Positions 8,564-16,039 of a DNA stretch of 64,000 nt are shown here, in pieces. Numbering within the stretch: the stretch's first letter is position 1; each line of letters begins with the position of its first letter. This stretch comes from Mesobacillus maritimus (lineage in GTDB: Bacteria; Bacillota; Bacilli; Bacillales; Cytobacillaceae): assembly GCF_019749255.1 (NCBI RefSeq), contig NZ_JACWFH010000006.1, forward strand, positions 116,101-180,100. The letters run 5' to 3'. Under the pieces are notes generated by a model. The model was not told the DNA's origin. It saw nothing but the letters and a program-made list of their open reading frames with translations, and searched no databases. Position numbers and translations under genes: made by a program.

Positions 8564-8734
8564 TTAAACTATCGCCTTCATCGGTTACCTTTCTCATGCT
8601 CCTTGACTCTAGTTAGGGCACCTATCACCTTCATTGGTTACCTTTCTCCTGCTCAATCACTCCAGTTAGGGCACCTATCACCTTCATTGGTTACCTTTCT
8701 CCTGCTCAATCACTCCAGTTAGGGTATCAATCAC
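8564..8734 (-). repeat. 53 bp tandem repeat (three copies) forming a relay of mini-ORFs between badI-like and aliA-like genes
   Basis: Copies lie at 8571-8623 (diverged), 8624-8676 and 8677 to about 8725. On the minus strand each unit carries an AGGAGAAAGG-type ribosome site and an ATG eight or so bases later. The frames are: GTG at 8734 to TGA at 8684; ATG 8687 to TGA 8631 (18 codons); ATG 8634 to TGA 8578 (18 codons); ATG 8581 to TAA 8564. Each stop overlaps the next start (ATGA, then TAATG leading into the ligase frame). The unit length of 53 equals a 57-base ORF minus a 4-base overlap, so the relay survives duplication of the unit. Confidence 0.85.
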
Positions 8735-8760
8735 ATTAGTACCTCGCTGACTGAGCCACT

Positions 8761-9600
8761 TTACTCTCTAAATTTCTTAAAATCTACCGGTCTCTTTTCT
8801 AAAAAAGCATTCATCCCTTCTGCTGATTCATCAGTTTTGTAAAACATCGCGAGGCTTGCCATCGCAATCTGAGAGATTCCCTCAATATTGGCTGAATCGG
8901 CATTGAAGGAGTATTTCAGCATTTTAATTGCTGTTGGGCTTTTCTCAACAATCTTCGCGGCCATTTCTTCTGATGCTGCCATTAATTCTTCTTGTGGGAC
9001 AACTTTATTCACTAGCCCCATCTCTTTCGCTTCTTGAGCGGTATATTTTTCACACAAATACCAAATTTCCCGTGCTTTTTTCTCGCCTACGACCCTCGCT
9101 AAATAGGCCGTACCTAAGCCAGCATCATAGCTTCCTACCTTTGGACCACTTTGACCAAAGAGAGCACTTTCTGCAGCAATCGTTAAATCACAAATCACGT
9201 GAAGCACATGACCACCACCAATTGCATAACCATTCACGGCGGCAATCACCGGCTTTGGAATTGCACGAATCGTCCGGTGAAGGGCTTCGATCTCCAGTCC
9301 GATTCCACCGTTTAACCCTCCGGAACCATCGTAGCCATCATCGCCTTTATTTTTTTGATCCCCACCCGTACAAAACGCCTTTTCTCCAGCCCCAGTTAAG
9401 ATCACCGCTCCAATGCTGTTGTCATCCCATGCATCTCGAAAGCACACAATTAATTCACTAACCGTTCTTGCCCGAAACGCATTGTAGACTTCAGGACGAT
9501 TGATGGTGATTTTTGCGATTCCATTGTTTTTCTCATAAAGTACATCTGTTAATTGGTTGTTGATTTCCTCACCATTTGATTTAGTGTTTGTATGTTCCAT
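8761..9600 (-). CDS. badI: Crotonase-fold hydrolase, BadI-like (2-ketocyclohexanecarboxyl-CoA hydrolase)
   Basis: A 279-residue crotonase. It has the oxyanion hole segment GEKAFCTGGDQKNKGDDGY, the second glycine-rich hole NGYAIGGGHVLHVICDL, and the MenB/BadI-type stretch FGQSGPKVGSYDAGLG followed by YLARVVGEKKAREIWYL. This stretch separates 1,4-dihydroxynaphthoyl-CoA synthase and BadI from ordinary enoyl-CoA hydratases. With no menaquinone genes nearby and an AliA/AliB/BadH-like set around it, hydrolytic ring opening of 2-ketocyclohexanecarboxyl-CoA to pimeloyl-CoA is the best reading. The ATG at 9600 follows AGGAGGA by seven bases; a GTG directly before it is an alternative start. It is 12 bp after the MaoC-like gene. 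Confidence 0.82.
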   Translation of the reverse strand: MEHTNTKSNGEEINNQLTDVLYEKNNGIAKITINRPEVYNAFRARTVSELIVCFRDAWDDNSIGAVILTGAGEKAFCTGGDQKNKGDDGYDGSGGLNGGIGLEIEALHRTIRAIPKPVIAAVNGYAIGGGHVLHVICDLTIAAESALFGQSGPKVGSYDAGLGTAYLARVVGEKKAREIWYLCEKYTAQEAKEMGLVNKVVPQEELMAASEEMAAKIVEKSPTAIKMLKYSFNADSANIEGISQIAMASLAMFYKTDESAEGMNAFLEKRPVDFKKFRE

Positions 9601-9612
9601 CACTGATTCCTC

Positions 9613-10032
9613 CTATTTAGTGGTTTCAAATATTTTTAACATAATCTGGCCGATGACCACTTCTTTTCCTGTTGCATTCATGCAGGTTACTTTTTGTGTA
9701 ATCCAGTTCCTCTCTTGATTGACATCGATTGTTTCCACTTCCGCGGTCACTTTCTCCCCAATATGGACTGGGGTAAGGTACAGAAGTTCTTTTTTAACTA
9801 AGCAACAGCGTCTGTTTGCAAATTCTTTACTAATGGCTTCGATGATTAACGCTTCACATAAAATCCCTGGAACTAAAGGTTTCTCAAAATAAATAGTTTC
9901 TTGATACACTTCATTTTCATCATGAGTTAAGTGACTCCATTTGCGGACATCTTGCACAGTAAAGGTTTTTTGAACTCGGCTAATTTGACCGATAAAAATG
10001 GTTTCGGTTTGGTTCATCTCGTGAGCACTCAT
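9613..10032 (-). CDS. MaoC-like hot-dog protein lacking the canonical catalytic His
   Basis: The 139-residue product has the single hot-dog layout of MaoC/FabZ-like hydratases: a central helix WSHLTHDENEVYQETIYF, then KPLVPGILCEALI and beta strands with VHIGEKVTAEVETIDV. In R-specific hydratases the motif reads GDxNPxH; here the Asp is kept (HDENEVY), but the Gly is His and the catalytic His is Tyr. It might hydrate cyclohexene-carboxyl-CoA, the step with no canonical enzyme in this cluster, or be a thioesterase or binding protein. It lies three bases after the acyl-CoA dehydrogenase stop and 12 bp before the BadI-like gene. A paralogue at 13359-13778 carries the same Tyr. Confidence 0.75.
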   Translation of the reverse strand: MSAHEMNQTETIFIGQISRVQKTFTVQDVRKWSHLTHDENEVYQETIYFEKPLVPGILCEALIIEAISKEFANRRCCLVKKELLYLTPVHIGEKVTAEVETIDVNQERNWITQKVTCMNATGKEVVIGQIMLKIFETTK

Positions 10033-10035
10033 CTT

Positions 10036-11187
10036 TTAATATGGTTTAAATTCTTTTCCAATTAACTCTCGAGCAATGACCATCTGATTCGCTTGTGCAG
10101 TCCCATCGCCAATTTCTAAACCAATGACATCACGCAAGCGTTGCTCAAGGGGCATTTCTTTTGTATAGGCATAATGACCATTCAACAGCATGCATTCATG
10201 AATTGCTTCTTGGGCGTATTTTGGTCCCAACCATTTAACAGAGGATGCTTCCTTCGAATGCTTTTTGTTCTTGTCACGAAGCCAAAGTCCCCGGTAGGCC
10301 TGCCATTTGATTAATTCTAATTGCGTATAGTGGGTAACGATGGGAAAGGAAACGCCCTGATTTTTTGCTAGTGGTTTTCCAAATGCGTGTCTCGTTTTCA
10401 CATGCTCAATCGTTTCATCGAGACTTTGAAAAGCTGCACCCGCGCACTGTAACCCAATAAGCAACCGGCTTAAGTCAAATCCATTCATCACTTGGAAAAA
10501 ACCATTGTTTTCAAGACCAATTAAATTTTCTTCAGGCACCTCAACATCGGTTAAATAAATGCTGCCCCGACCAATCGGTACATTGCCCATGTCCTCATAG
10601 CCCTTGCATTCCACTCCCGGTAAATCTGCTGGGACCACAAAAGCACTAATTCCCTTACTTCCAGAGTTAAGGTCTGTTTTTGCAAAGACAATGAATGCAT
10701 CTCCAATTGTTGCGACACTGATTCCTGACTTTTCGCCATTTAATATATACTTATCTCCTTTATGTACAGCTGTTGAGCGGATTCCCGCTGCATCGGTCCC
10801 AGCTGCTGGTTCCGTAATGGCAATGCCCATAATTTTGTTACCGTTCGCAATTTCCGGGAGCCACGTTCTTTTCAATTGGTCAGTTGCATGATTGGTAAGG
10901 ATTTCTGAGATGAGCGCGTTTAACATGACTCCATACGTTAAATTAAAATCGCCCCGACCAATTTCCTCTGCAGCAATCCCCGTGGTCACACATTCAGCCC
11001 CACTTCCGCCAAACGCTTCAGGAATTCGTAAACCATTCACCCCAAGTTCACCAAGTTTTTTCCATAGATGCCTCGGATGGGTGTTTTCTCGATCCCACTT
11101 CGTATAATGAGGAAGCAACTCGCTCTGCGAGAATTCTCTTAACATGGCACGAAAATATTCTTGTTCATCACTAAAGCTAAAATTCAC
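10036..11187 (-). CDS. aliB: Acyl-CoA dehydrogenase, AliB-like (cyclohexanecarboxyl-CoA dehydrogenase type)
   Basis: A full-length FAD acyl-CoA dehydrogenase of 383 residues. The FAD/substrate signature AITEPAAGTDAAGI, the GxRxAFGKPL-like segment TRHAFGKPLAKNQG and the C-terminal IGDGTAQANQMVIARELIG are present. The last motif normally reads YEGT in short/medium-chain enzymes, where Glu is the catalytic base; here the position is Asp. It would desaturate the cyclohexane ring ester to cyclohex-1-ene-1-carboxyl-CoA and pass electrons to ETF (not in this window). GTG at 11187 is eight bases from GGGGGAG; TTG at 11190 is the alternative. It is the first gene of the operon, directly behind a sigma-54 promoter. 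Confidence 0.82.
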   Translation of the reverse strand: MNFSFSDEQEYFRAMLREFSQSELLPHYTKWDRENTHPRHLWKKLGELGVNGLRIPEAFGGSGAECVTTGIAAEEIGRGDFNLTYGVMLNALISEILTNHATDQLKRTWLPEIANGNKIMGIAITEPAAGTDAAGIRSTAVHKGDKYILNGEKSGISVATIGDAFIVFAKTDLNSGSKGISAFVVPADLPGVECKGYEDMGNVPIGRGSIYLTDVEVPEENLIGLENNGFFQVMNGFDLSRLLIGLQCAGAAFQSLDETIEHVKTRHAFGKPLAKNQGVSFPIVTHYTQLELIKWQAYRGLWLRDKNKKHSKEASSVKWLGPKYAQEAIHECMLLNGHYAYTKEMPLEQRLRDVIGLEIGDGTAQANQMVIARELIGKEFKPY

Positions 11188-11224
11188 CAAGATTTCTCCC
11201 CCCTTTGTCTTTGCCTATCTATAA

Positions 11225-11241
11225 TGCAAAAAGCATGCCAA
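11225..11241 (-). promoter_or_regulatory. Sigma-54 (-24/-12) promoter for the catabolic operon
   Basis: On the minus strand the sequence TTGGCATGCTTTTTGCA has the GG (-24) and GC (-12) pairs separated by exactly ten bases, matching the consensus TGGCACG-N4-TTGC. It lies about 40 bp before the acyl-CoA dehydrogenase start, and a sigma-54 activator is encoded 0.8 kb upstream. Confidence 0.85.
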
Positions 11242-11283
11242 GTAGCACGCCCTTATTTTTCAAGGTTTATGAGTTTTATATTT

Positions 11284-11328
11284 TTGCAAAGCTGCTATTT
11301 TTTGCAAGATTGCGAATCAGATTTGCAA
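11284..11328 (-). promoter_or_regulatory. Candidate enhancer (UAS): three TTGCAA palindromes
   Basis: TTGCAA occurs at 11284-11289, 11302-11307 and 11323-11328, with a related ATTGCGAAT at 11309-11317. These lie about 45-100 bp upstream of the sigma-54 promoter, the usual zone for activator binding. The spacings (18 and 21) are near two helical turns. Binding by the 12003-13349 product is inferred. Confidence 0.45.
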
Positions 11329-11347
11329 AATGAAAACAAAAGTACAG

Positions 11348-11376
11348 AAAGACAAGGGGTTTCACACCTTGTCTTT
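11348..11376 (-). terminator. Rho-independent terminator after the DUF3888-like gene
   Basis: Perfect 10 bp stem AAAGACAAGG/CCTTGTCTTT with a 9-base loop. The minus strand continues TTTCTGTACTTTTGTTTTC. It insulates the catabolic promoter from the gene upstream. Confidence 0.75.
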
Positions 11377-11380
11377 CCGG

Positions 11381-11815
11381 CTATCTCAAAATGTGTTTCC
11401 AATGAGTAGGAAGTTCAAACGTTTCAAGATGCTCAAACTTTACTAGTTTAAACTGACTGAGATTTATGCCGGGGGCTATTTCAAAGGTGAATCTGTCTTT
11501 GCCAATTTGTATATGGGGACCAACAACAGGGATTACATCCAGAACCAATACAAAGGAAAATGTACGATTTCCCCCAATTCTTTCAGCCTTTATTACCTCA
11601 ATCTGATACGGATACACAGTAGATTTTTCAGTAATGATTTTTGAATAATAGTCGTTTACTTTAGCATCAATCACAGGGCCCAACAAAGTCATTAACATAT
11701 CTTGATAAAGCAGTTCTGTTGAATCTAAAAAATCATTTATTTTCCCTTCCGTATGAGGGATTGGGTAAGCCAAATAAAAAGTAAGAATAACCCCTACAAA
11801 GAAAGCTCTTTTCAT
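11381..11815 (-). CDS. DUF3888-like exported protein
   Basis: A 144-residue protein with an N-terminal signal-like segment (MKRAFFVGVILTFYLAYPIPHTEG), then SELLYQDMLMTLL-type sequence (here STELLYQDMLMTLLGPVIDAK) characteristic of DUF3888 proteins of bacilli, and a beta-rich C-terminal half ending PTHWKHIL. It is probably exported to the cell surface; function is unknown. The ATG at 11815 follows AGGAGA by eight bases and starts the hydrophobic segment, so I prefer it to the upstream frame start at 11866. It sits as a separate unit between the activator gene and the catabolic promoter. Confidence 0.78.
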   Translation of the reverse strand: MKRAFFVGVILTFYLAYPIPHTEGKINDFLDSTELLYQDMLMTLLGPVIDAKVNDYYSKIITEKSTVYPYQIEVIKAERIGGNRTFSFVLVLDVIPVVGPHIQIGKDRFTFEIAPGINLSQFKLVKFEHLETFELPTHWKHILR

Positions 11816-12002
11816 ATCATGTCTCCTAAAACAGTCGTGAACATATTTTTCCCAACAAATGAACACCTTATCACTTTCTTAGGGTGTATCCCTATTCAAC
11901 TTGAAGTTAGGGACAAACATTATGACAAAAAGAAAAAAGCAATGGATTCACCATTACTTTTTCGACTTTGATTATGGATCACAAGGTTTCCGTGAGGTCC
12001 CC

Positions 12003-13349
12003 CTAATTGATTTTATATTTAGAAATTTTCCGGTAAAGGCTTGCTGGGTGAATTTTTAATCTTTGCGCCGCTAATGTTTTATCTCCATTCGTTTCTTTTA
12101 GCGCCCATTGAATGGCTGCCATTTCTGCTTTTTTGACTTCTTCCTCTAAGCTTTTGACGTTGGAAAGCGTCGAGGTCGCGTTGGTTGGCGGTTGTTCAGC
12201 ACGATCGGATAAAGAGGTGAAACGGAAACTATCCAACATTAACGTGTCTCCTTCCACGATATTCATTCCACGCTCAATTATAGCCCTTAGTTCGCGAATA
12301 TTCCCTGGCCAGTCGTTGCTGACTAACCATTCTTGAAGGTCTGGGCCAATATACTTTACTTCACGATTAAACAGATTGTTATAATAGTTAATAAAATGCT
12401 CCGTTAAAGTCAAGATATCCTCTTTTCTTTGCCTTAGCGACGGAATTTTCAACTCGAATACATACAGGCGGTAAAATAAGTCCTGCCTGAATTTCCCTTC
12501 CTGCACCAAGGATTTTAGATCCCGATTGGTTGCAGCGATGATTCGTATGTCGACCGTTTTCGTGCCAGTGCCGCCAAGCCTTTCCACTTCTCTTTCCTGC
12601 AGAACACGTAAAAGTTTCCCTTGAGCCAGGTATGGCAGCTCCGAAATTTCGTCTAAAAATAATGTACCATTCTGGGCTAATTCAATTTTCCCAGGCTTCC
12701 CTTCTCGCTTAGCTCCACTAAACGCTCCAGCCTCATACCCAAACACCTCAGATTCAAATAAATCCTCTGGGATGGCCGCACAATTAACCGCGACAAATGG
12801 ATGGTCTTTTCTCGAGCTTAACCCATGAATTGCCTGAGCAAATAATTCCTTTCCCGTTCCACTTTCTCCAGTGAGTAGAACAGTTGAATTACTCGTTGCA
12901 ATGCGAGCAGCAAGCTCTTTTATTTGCATCATTAATGGCCCATCACCGACAATGTCCTCAAAGCTATATCGATTGTTACTATTTGTCTTTTTCTGGACTT
13001 TTGGCTTGTTTATGGAATTCATAAAAGAAGTAATTTCATAGAGGTCAATTTCAGAGTTTTTCACAAGGATGGAGTAACAAGTGTGTTTATTTATTTTCTC
13101 TGTTCGAATGAGGCAGGGTTGGCCGTTAATCACACCAAAGAACACATTCTTTCTTCCAACAACAGAGGATGGTCTCGGGGTTGTCTCTTTGATGATCGCG
13201 TCGACTGAAAACCCTTTCAAATCTGTTGGAGTAAGGCTGAAAGAATGATAAAAATCTGAACTTATCTCCAGAATCAATCCACTATCATCAACAACTAAAT
13301 AATCCGATGGCTTTAAATCAGCTTCTATTTTTCTTTCAATTTTCACCAT
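12003..13349 (-). CDS. Sigma-54-dependent transcriptional activator (PAS-like, AAA+, Fis-type HTH)
   Basis: The 448-residue protein has an N-terminal PAS-like sensor (residues about 12-110, YLVVDDSGLILEIS), an AAA+ core with Walker A GESGTGKE, the sigma-54 contact loop GAFSGA, Walker B GTLFLDEI, the sensor segment IRIIAATNRDL and the R-finger region FRQDLFYRL, and a C-terminal Fis-type helix-turn-helix (GDKTLAAQRLKIHPASLYRKISKY). The usual GAFTGA loop has Ser for Thr. No receiver domain is present, so activation is probably by a ligand. It lies nine bases after a MaoC-like gene and upstream of the catabolic operon, whose first promoter is a -24/-12 site; control of that operon is the natural inference. 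ATG preceded by AGGTGATATAA. Confidence 0.93.
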   Translation of the reverse strand: MVKIERKIEADLKPSDYLVVDDSGLILEISSDFYHSFSLTPTDLKGFSVDAIIKETTPRPSSVVGRKNVFFGVINGQPCLIRTEKINKHTCYSILVKNSEIDLYEITSFMNSINKPKVQKKTNSNNRYSFEDIVGDGPLMMQIKELAARIATSNSTVLLTGESGTGKELFAQAIHGLSSRKDHPFVAVNCAAIPEDLFESEVFGYEAGAFSGAKREGKPGKIELAQNGTLFLDEISELPYLAQGKLLRVLQEREVERLGGTGTKTVDIRIIAATNRDLKSLVQEGKFRQDLFYRLYVFELKIPSLRQRKEDILTLTEHFINYYNNLFNREVKYIGPDLQEWLVSNDWPGNIRELRAIIERGMNIVEGDTLMLDSFRFTSLSDRAEQPPTNATSTLSNVKSLEEEVKKAEMAAIQWALKETNGDKTLAAQRLKIHPASLYRKISKYKIN

Positions 13350-13358
13350 TTATATCAC

Positions 13359-13778
13359 CTAAGAACTCTGTTCTGATAAAATTAGAATCACAACCTGACC
13401 CTTCACTACTTCCGTTCCTAACTGGTTATAACACGTCACTTTTAATGTCACCCAATTTCTTGATTCATTAATATCAATAACTTCAAGCTCCGCCATCACT
13501 TCATCGCCAATATGGAGAGGGTAATAGAACACCAATTCCTTCTGAAGCAAAATACATGGGCCCCCAGGAAGTTTCTTGCTGATCGTCTGATGAATCAACC
13601 CTTCCGTTAATAGTCCCGGAATGATTGGCTTCTGGTACTTATCTCCAAAATAATTTTCCTGATAAATCGGACTATAATCTAAGGTCAATTCTGAGCAAAG
13701 CTTCACATCGACTTCCGTAAAAACCCGCTTTGACCGGGCAATTTGTCCAATAAACATTTGATTGATTGAGAGACTCAT
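13359..13778 (-). CDS. MaoC-like hot-dog protein, paralogue of 9613-10032
   Basis: This 139-residue protein aligns along its length with the MaoC-like product inside the catabolic operon: the same MFIGQIARSKRVFTEVDV start, a helix with LTLDYSPIYQENYF, KPIIPGLLTEGLI, and the C-terminal half ESRNWVTLKVTCYNQLG. The Asp of the hydratase motif is kept, but the His position is Tyr in both paralogues. It forms a two-gene unit with the sigma-54 activator, nine bases upstream of it. A role as CoA-ester binding protein or hydratase/thioesterase for the pathway is possible. It could also help the activator sense a CoA ester, but that is speculative. Confidence 0.75.
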   Translation of the reverse strand: MSLSINQMFIGQIARSKRVFTEVDVKLCSELTLDYSPIYQENYFGDKYQKPIIPGLLTEGLIHQTISKKLPGGPCILLQKELVFYYPLHIGDEVMAELEVIDINESRNWVTLKVTCYNQLGTEVVKGQVVILILSEQSS

Positions 13779-14003
13779 ATTTTCAATCTCCTATACGAAA
13801 AATTTAGAATATTAACTCTAATTATAACTATACAGCTGTCCCCTGATGAAAGCAAGACGACTGGGGAAGTACCTCTTCCGGACATTCAGTCCTTCACATG
13901 CTCGCAACAGGGCATGCATCCCCTACCCATTCATCCTTAAGTCATGCTATTATAAATAGAATGAAAGAATGATAAGCTAACTTTCTGATAGAAGGGATTT
14001 TTG

Positions 14004-15716
14004 ATGAACAACAAAAGTATTCATTTTCCAAACCAATTGCCAAATCTAAATCGAGCGAATGTCACAAATGATGTTTTAGCTGGACTTACGATTTTCATCA
14101 TGCTCGTACCACAAGGGATGGCCTATGCGATGCTGGCTGGTCTACCGCCTGTGATGGGACTGTACGCTTCAACCATTCCCTTATTTCTTTATGCCTGGTT
14201 TTCTTCTTCGAAGCATTTGTCGATTGGTCCAGTCGCTACCACCTCCTTACTGGTCTTTACAGGGGTATCGATGTATGCAGAACCAAATTCGACGAATTAT
14301 ATTTCTCTCGTACTTACACTCACCCTCATGGTAGGGTTCATTCAGCTTTTATTTGGACTTTTAAAGGTCGGCTTTATTGTAAAATTTATCCCTCACTCTG
14401 TTTTAAATGGTTATACATCCGCCGCGGCCATTGTGATTGCGATGAGTCAGATCAAACATTTGCTTGGGGTAGAAGGTTCAAGTCATTTGCAAATACATCT
14501 TCAATTGGTTGAACTTTTTAAACACATTCCAGAAATGAATCTAACTACCGTTCTGATTGCACTAGGGAGTATTGCCATGCTTCTTGGTTTTAAAAGAATA
14601 AAAGGGTTTCCAGGTGCTTTTGTTGTTGTGATTTCAGCGATCGCTCTTGTTTCTTTCTTTCACTTAGAGGGAAAAGGAGTAGATATTGTTGGGGAAGTTC
14701 CAACCGGCTTGCCATCTTTTGCCTTTCCACACCTAACGTTAAATACTGTCCAGATGTTATGGCCAATGGCGTTTACGATTGCGATCATTAGTTTTATGGA
14801 GTCGCTTGCGATTGCCAAAGCAGTGGCGCGGAAAGCAAAATATAAAATCTATCCAAATCAAGAACTAAAGGCATTGGGGATAGCGAATTTGATTGGGGCC
14901 TGTTTCCATTCTTACCCGATTAGCGGAAGTTTTTCGCGAACTGCTGTCAATAAGGATGCAGGTGGGTACAGCCAACTCACTTCTGTCGTGACTGGTCTTT
15001 TAGTGTTAGTGACCATCTTATTTTTTACTTCCTTCTTTTATTATTTGCCTTATGCTGTGCTAGCGGCAATCATCGTGGTATCTGTTTATCGCTTAGTCGA
15101 TATAAAAGAATTAAAGCATCTATTTCAGGTGAATCCATTTGAAGGATGGACATGGATTACCACTTTTACTATTACTTTAGTCATTGGGATTCAGTGGGGC
15201 ATTTTATTAGGATCGATTTTCACCTTGATGCTAATTTTAATGAAAAGTACCAATCTCAATATTGTTGAATTAGGTTATTTAGAATCCAAAAAGGCGTTTC
15301 GAAATGTCAATCGATATCCAGAAGCCAATACGCTCGAAGACGTGTTATTGGTTCGAATCGATTCTTCTTTACATTTTGCCAATAGCTCTGTTCTAGATGA
15401 AAAAATCAAAATGTTTCTTCGTAATAAACCAGAAGCGAAACGGGTAATCATGGATATGTCCGGCGTCAACGACATCGACACCATCTCCGTTGAAACAATC
15501 GGCGAGATGATTGAGTATTACCAAGAAGAAGAAAAGATTACCTTCTTTTTTGTAAATATGAAAGGTTTGGTCCGGGATAAAGTCAATAAAGCAGAATGGC
15601 GAACCTCCTATAAAGAGTCGATCAACTTATCATTAGAAAAAATGCTAAAAGAAAAAGGACTCAACTACAAAGACAAACGCAAATTCATTCCAGATGTACT
15701 GGATTATCAAATCTAA
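14004..15716 (+). CDS. SulP family inorganic anion transporter with STAS domain
   Basis: A 570-residue membrane protein. The N-terminal region has the SulP signature VPQGMAYAMLAGLPPVMGLYAS, followed by about ten to twelve hydrophobic helices (SGSFSRTAVN is also conserved), and a C-terminal STAS domain from about residue 440 (LEDVLLVRIDSSLHFANSSVL, KRVIMDMSGVNDIDT). Such proteins carry sulfate, bicarbonate or other anions. The ATG at 14004 follows GAAGGGA; the TTG just before it is less likely. It is a single gene with its own terminator and points away from the catabolic cluster. Substrate unknown. Confidence 0.92.
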   Translation: MNNKSIHFPNQLPNLNRANVTNDVLAGLTIFIMLVPQGMAYAMLAGLPPVMGLYASTIPLFLYAWFSSSKHLSIGPVATTSLLVFTGVSMYAEPNSTNYISLVLTLTLMVGFIQLLFGLLKVGFIVKFIPHSVLNGYTSAAAIVIAMSQIKHLLGVEGSSHLQIHLQLVELFKHIPEMNLTTVLIALGSIAMLLGFKRIKGFPGAFVVVISAIALVSFFHLEGKGVDIVGEVPTGLPSFAFPHLTLNTVQMLWPMAFTIAIISFMESLAIAKAVARKAKYKIYPNQELKALGIANLIGACFHSYPISGSFSRTAVNKDAGGYSQLTSVVTGLLVLVTILFFTSFFYYLPYAVLAAIIVVSVYRLVDIKELKHLFQVNPFEGWTWITTFTITLVIGIQWGILLGSIFTLMLILMKSTNLNIVELGYLESKKAFRNVNRYPEANTLEDVLLVRIDSSLHFANSSVLDEKIKMFLRNKPEAKRVIMDMSGVNDIDTISVETIGEMIEYYQEEEKITFFFVNMKGLVRDKVNKAEWRTSYKESINLSLEKMLKEKGLNYKDKRKFIPDVLDYQI

Positions 15717-15730
15717 TAAAGAACAGAAAC

Positions 15731-15768
15731 AAAAATGGGACAAGGATTTATTCCTCGTCCCATTTTTT
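15731..15768 (+). terminator. Rho-independent terminator after the SulP gene
   Basis: Stem AAAAATGGGAC(A)AGG / CCT(C)GTCCCATTTTT with one mismatch and a T-run. Confidence 0.85.
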
Positions 15769-15810
15769 GTTTAATAGGCTGTTTTCAGACACCTACTTTG
15801 TCCATGCTTA

Positions 15811-16029
15811 TTATTGAATATCCTCATCGTTTTTGTATTCTAAAAGATCTCCCGGTTGACAATCTAAAGCCTTACAAACGGCTTCTAATGTGGATAAGCG
15901 AATCGCCTTTGCCTTGCCATTTTTCAAGATTGACAAGTTCGCCATCGTAATTCCAACCTTCTCCGAAAGTTCCGTGACACTCATTTTTCGTTTCGCCAAC
16001 ATTACATCAATATTTATTATTATCGCCAT
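15811..16029 (-). CDS. Small Xre-type HTH regulator (YozG-like)
   Basis: A 72-residue protein that is almost entirely one Cro/C1 helix-turn-helix: MLAKRKMSVTELSEKVGITMANLSILKNGKAKAIRLSTLEAVCKALDCQPGDLLEY. The ATG at 16029 has GAGGTGA seven bases upstream; the reading from GTG at 16038 overlaps that site. It follows the DUF2975 membrane protein by about ten bases. This pairing of a small HTH with a DUF2975 protein is known in bacilli (YoaS/YozG type); the HTH presumably represses its own operon. Confidence 0.88.
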   Translation of the reverse strand: MAIIINIDVMLAKRKMSVTELSEKVGITMANLSILKNGKAKAIRLSTLEAVCKALDCQPGDLLEYKNDEDIQ

Positions 16030-16039
16030 CGTAATCACC

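Noticed and set aside
8535..8597. N-terminal extension of the CoA ligase to 8597
   Set aside because: The extension is encoded by the 53 bp repeat and by the ligase's own ribosome site; ATG 8534 (or coupled ATG 8564) fits better.
8928..9461. 177-codon plus-strand frame opposite the BadI-like gene
   Set aside because: Antisense shadow with His/Ser/Arg-rich composition and no start signal.
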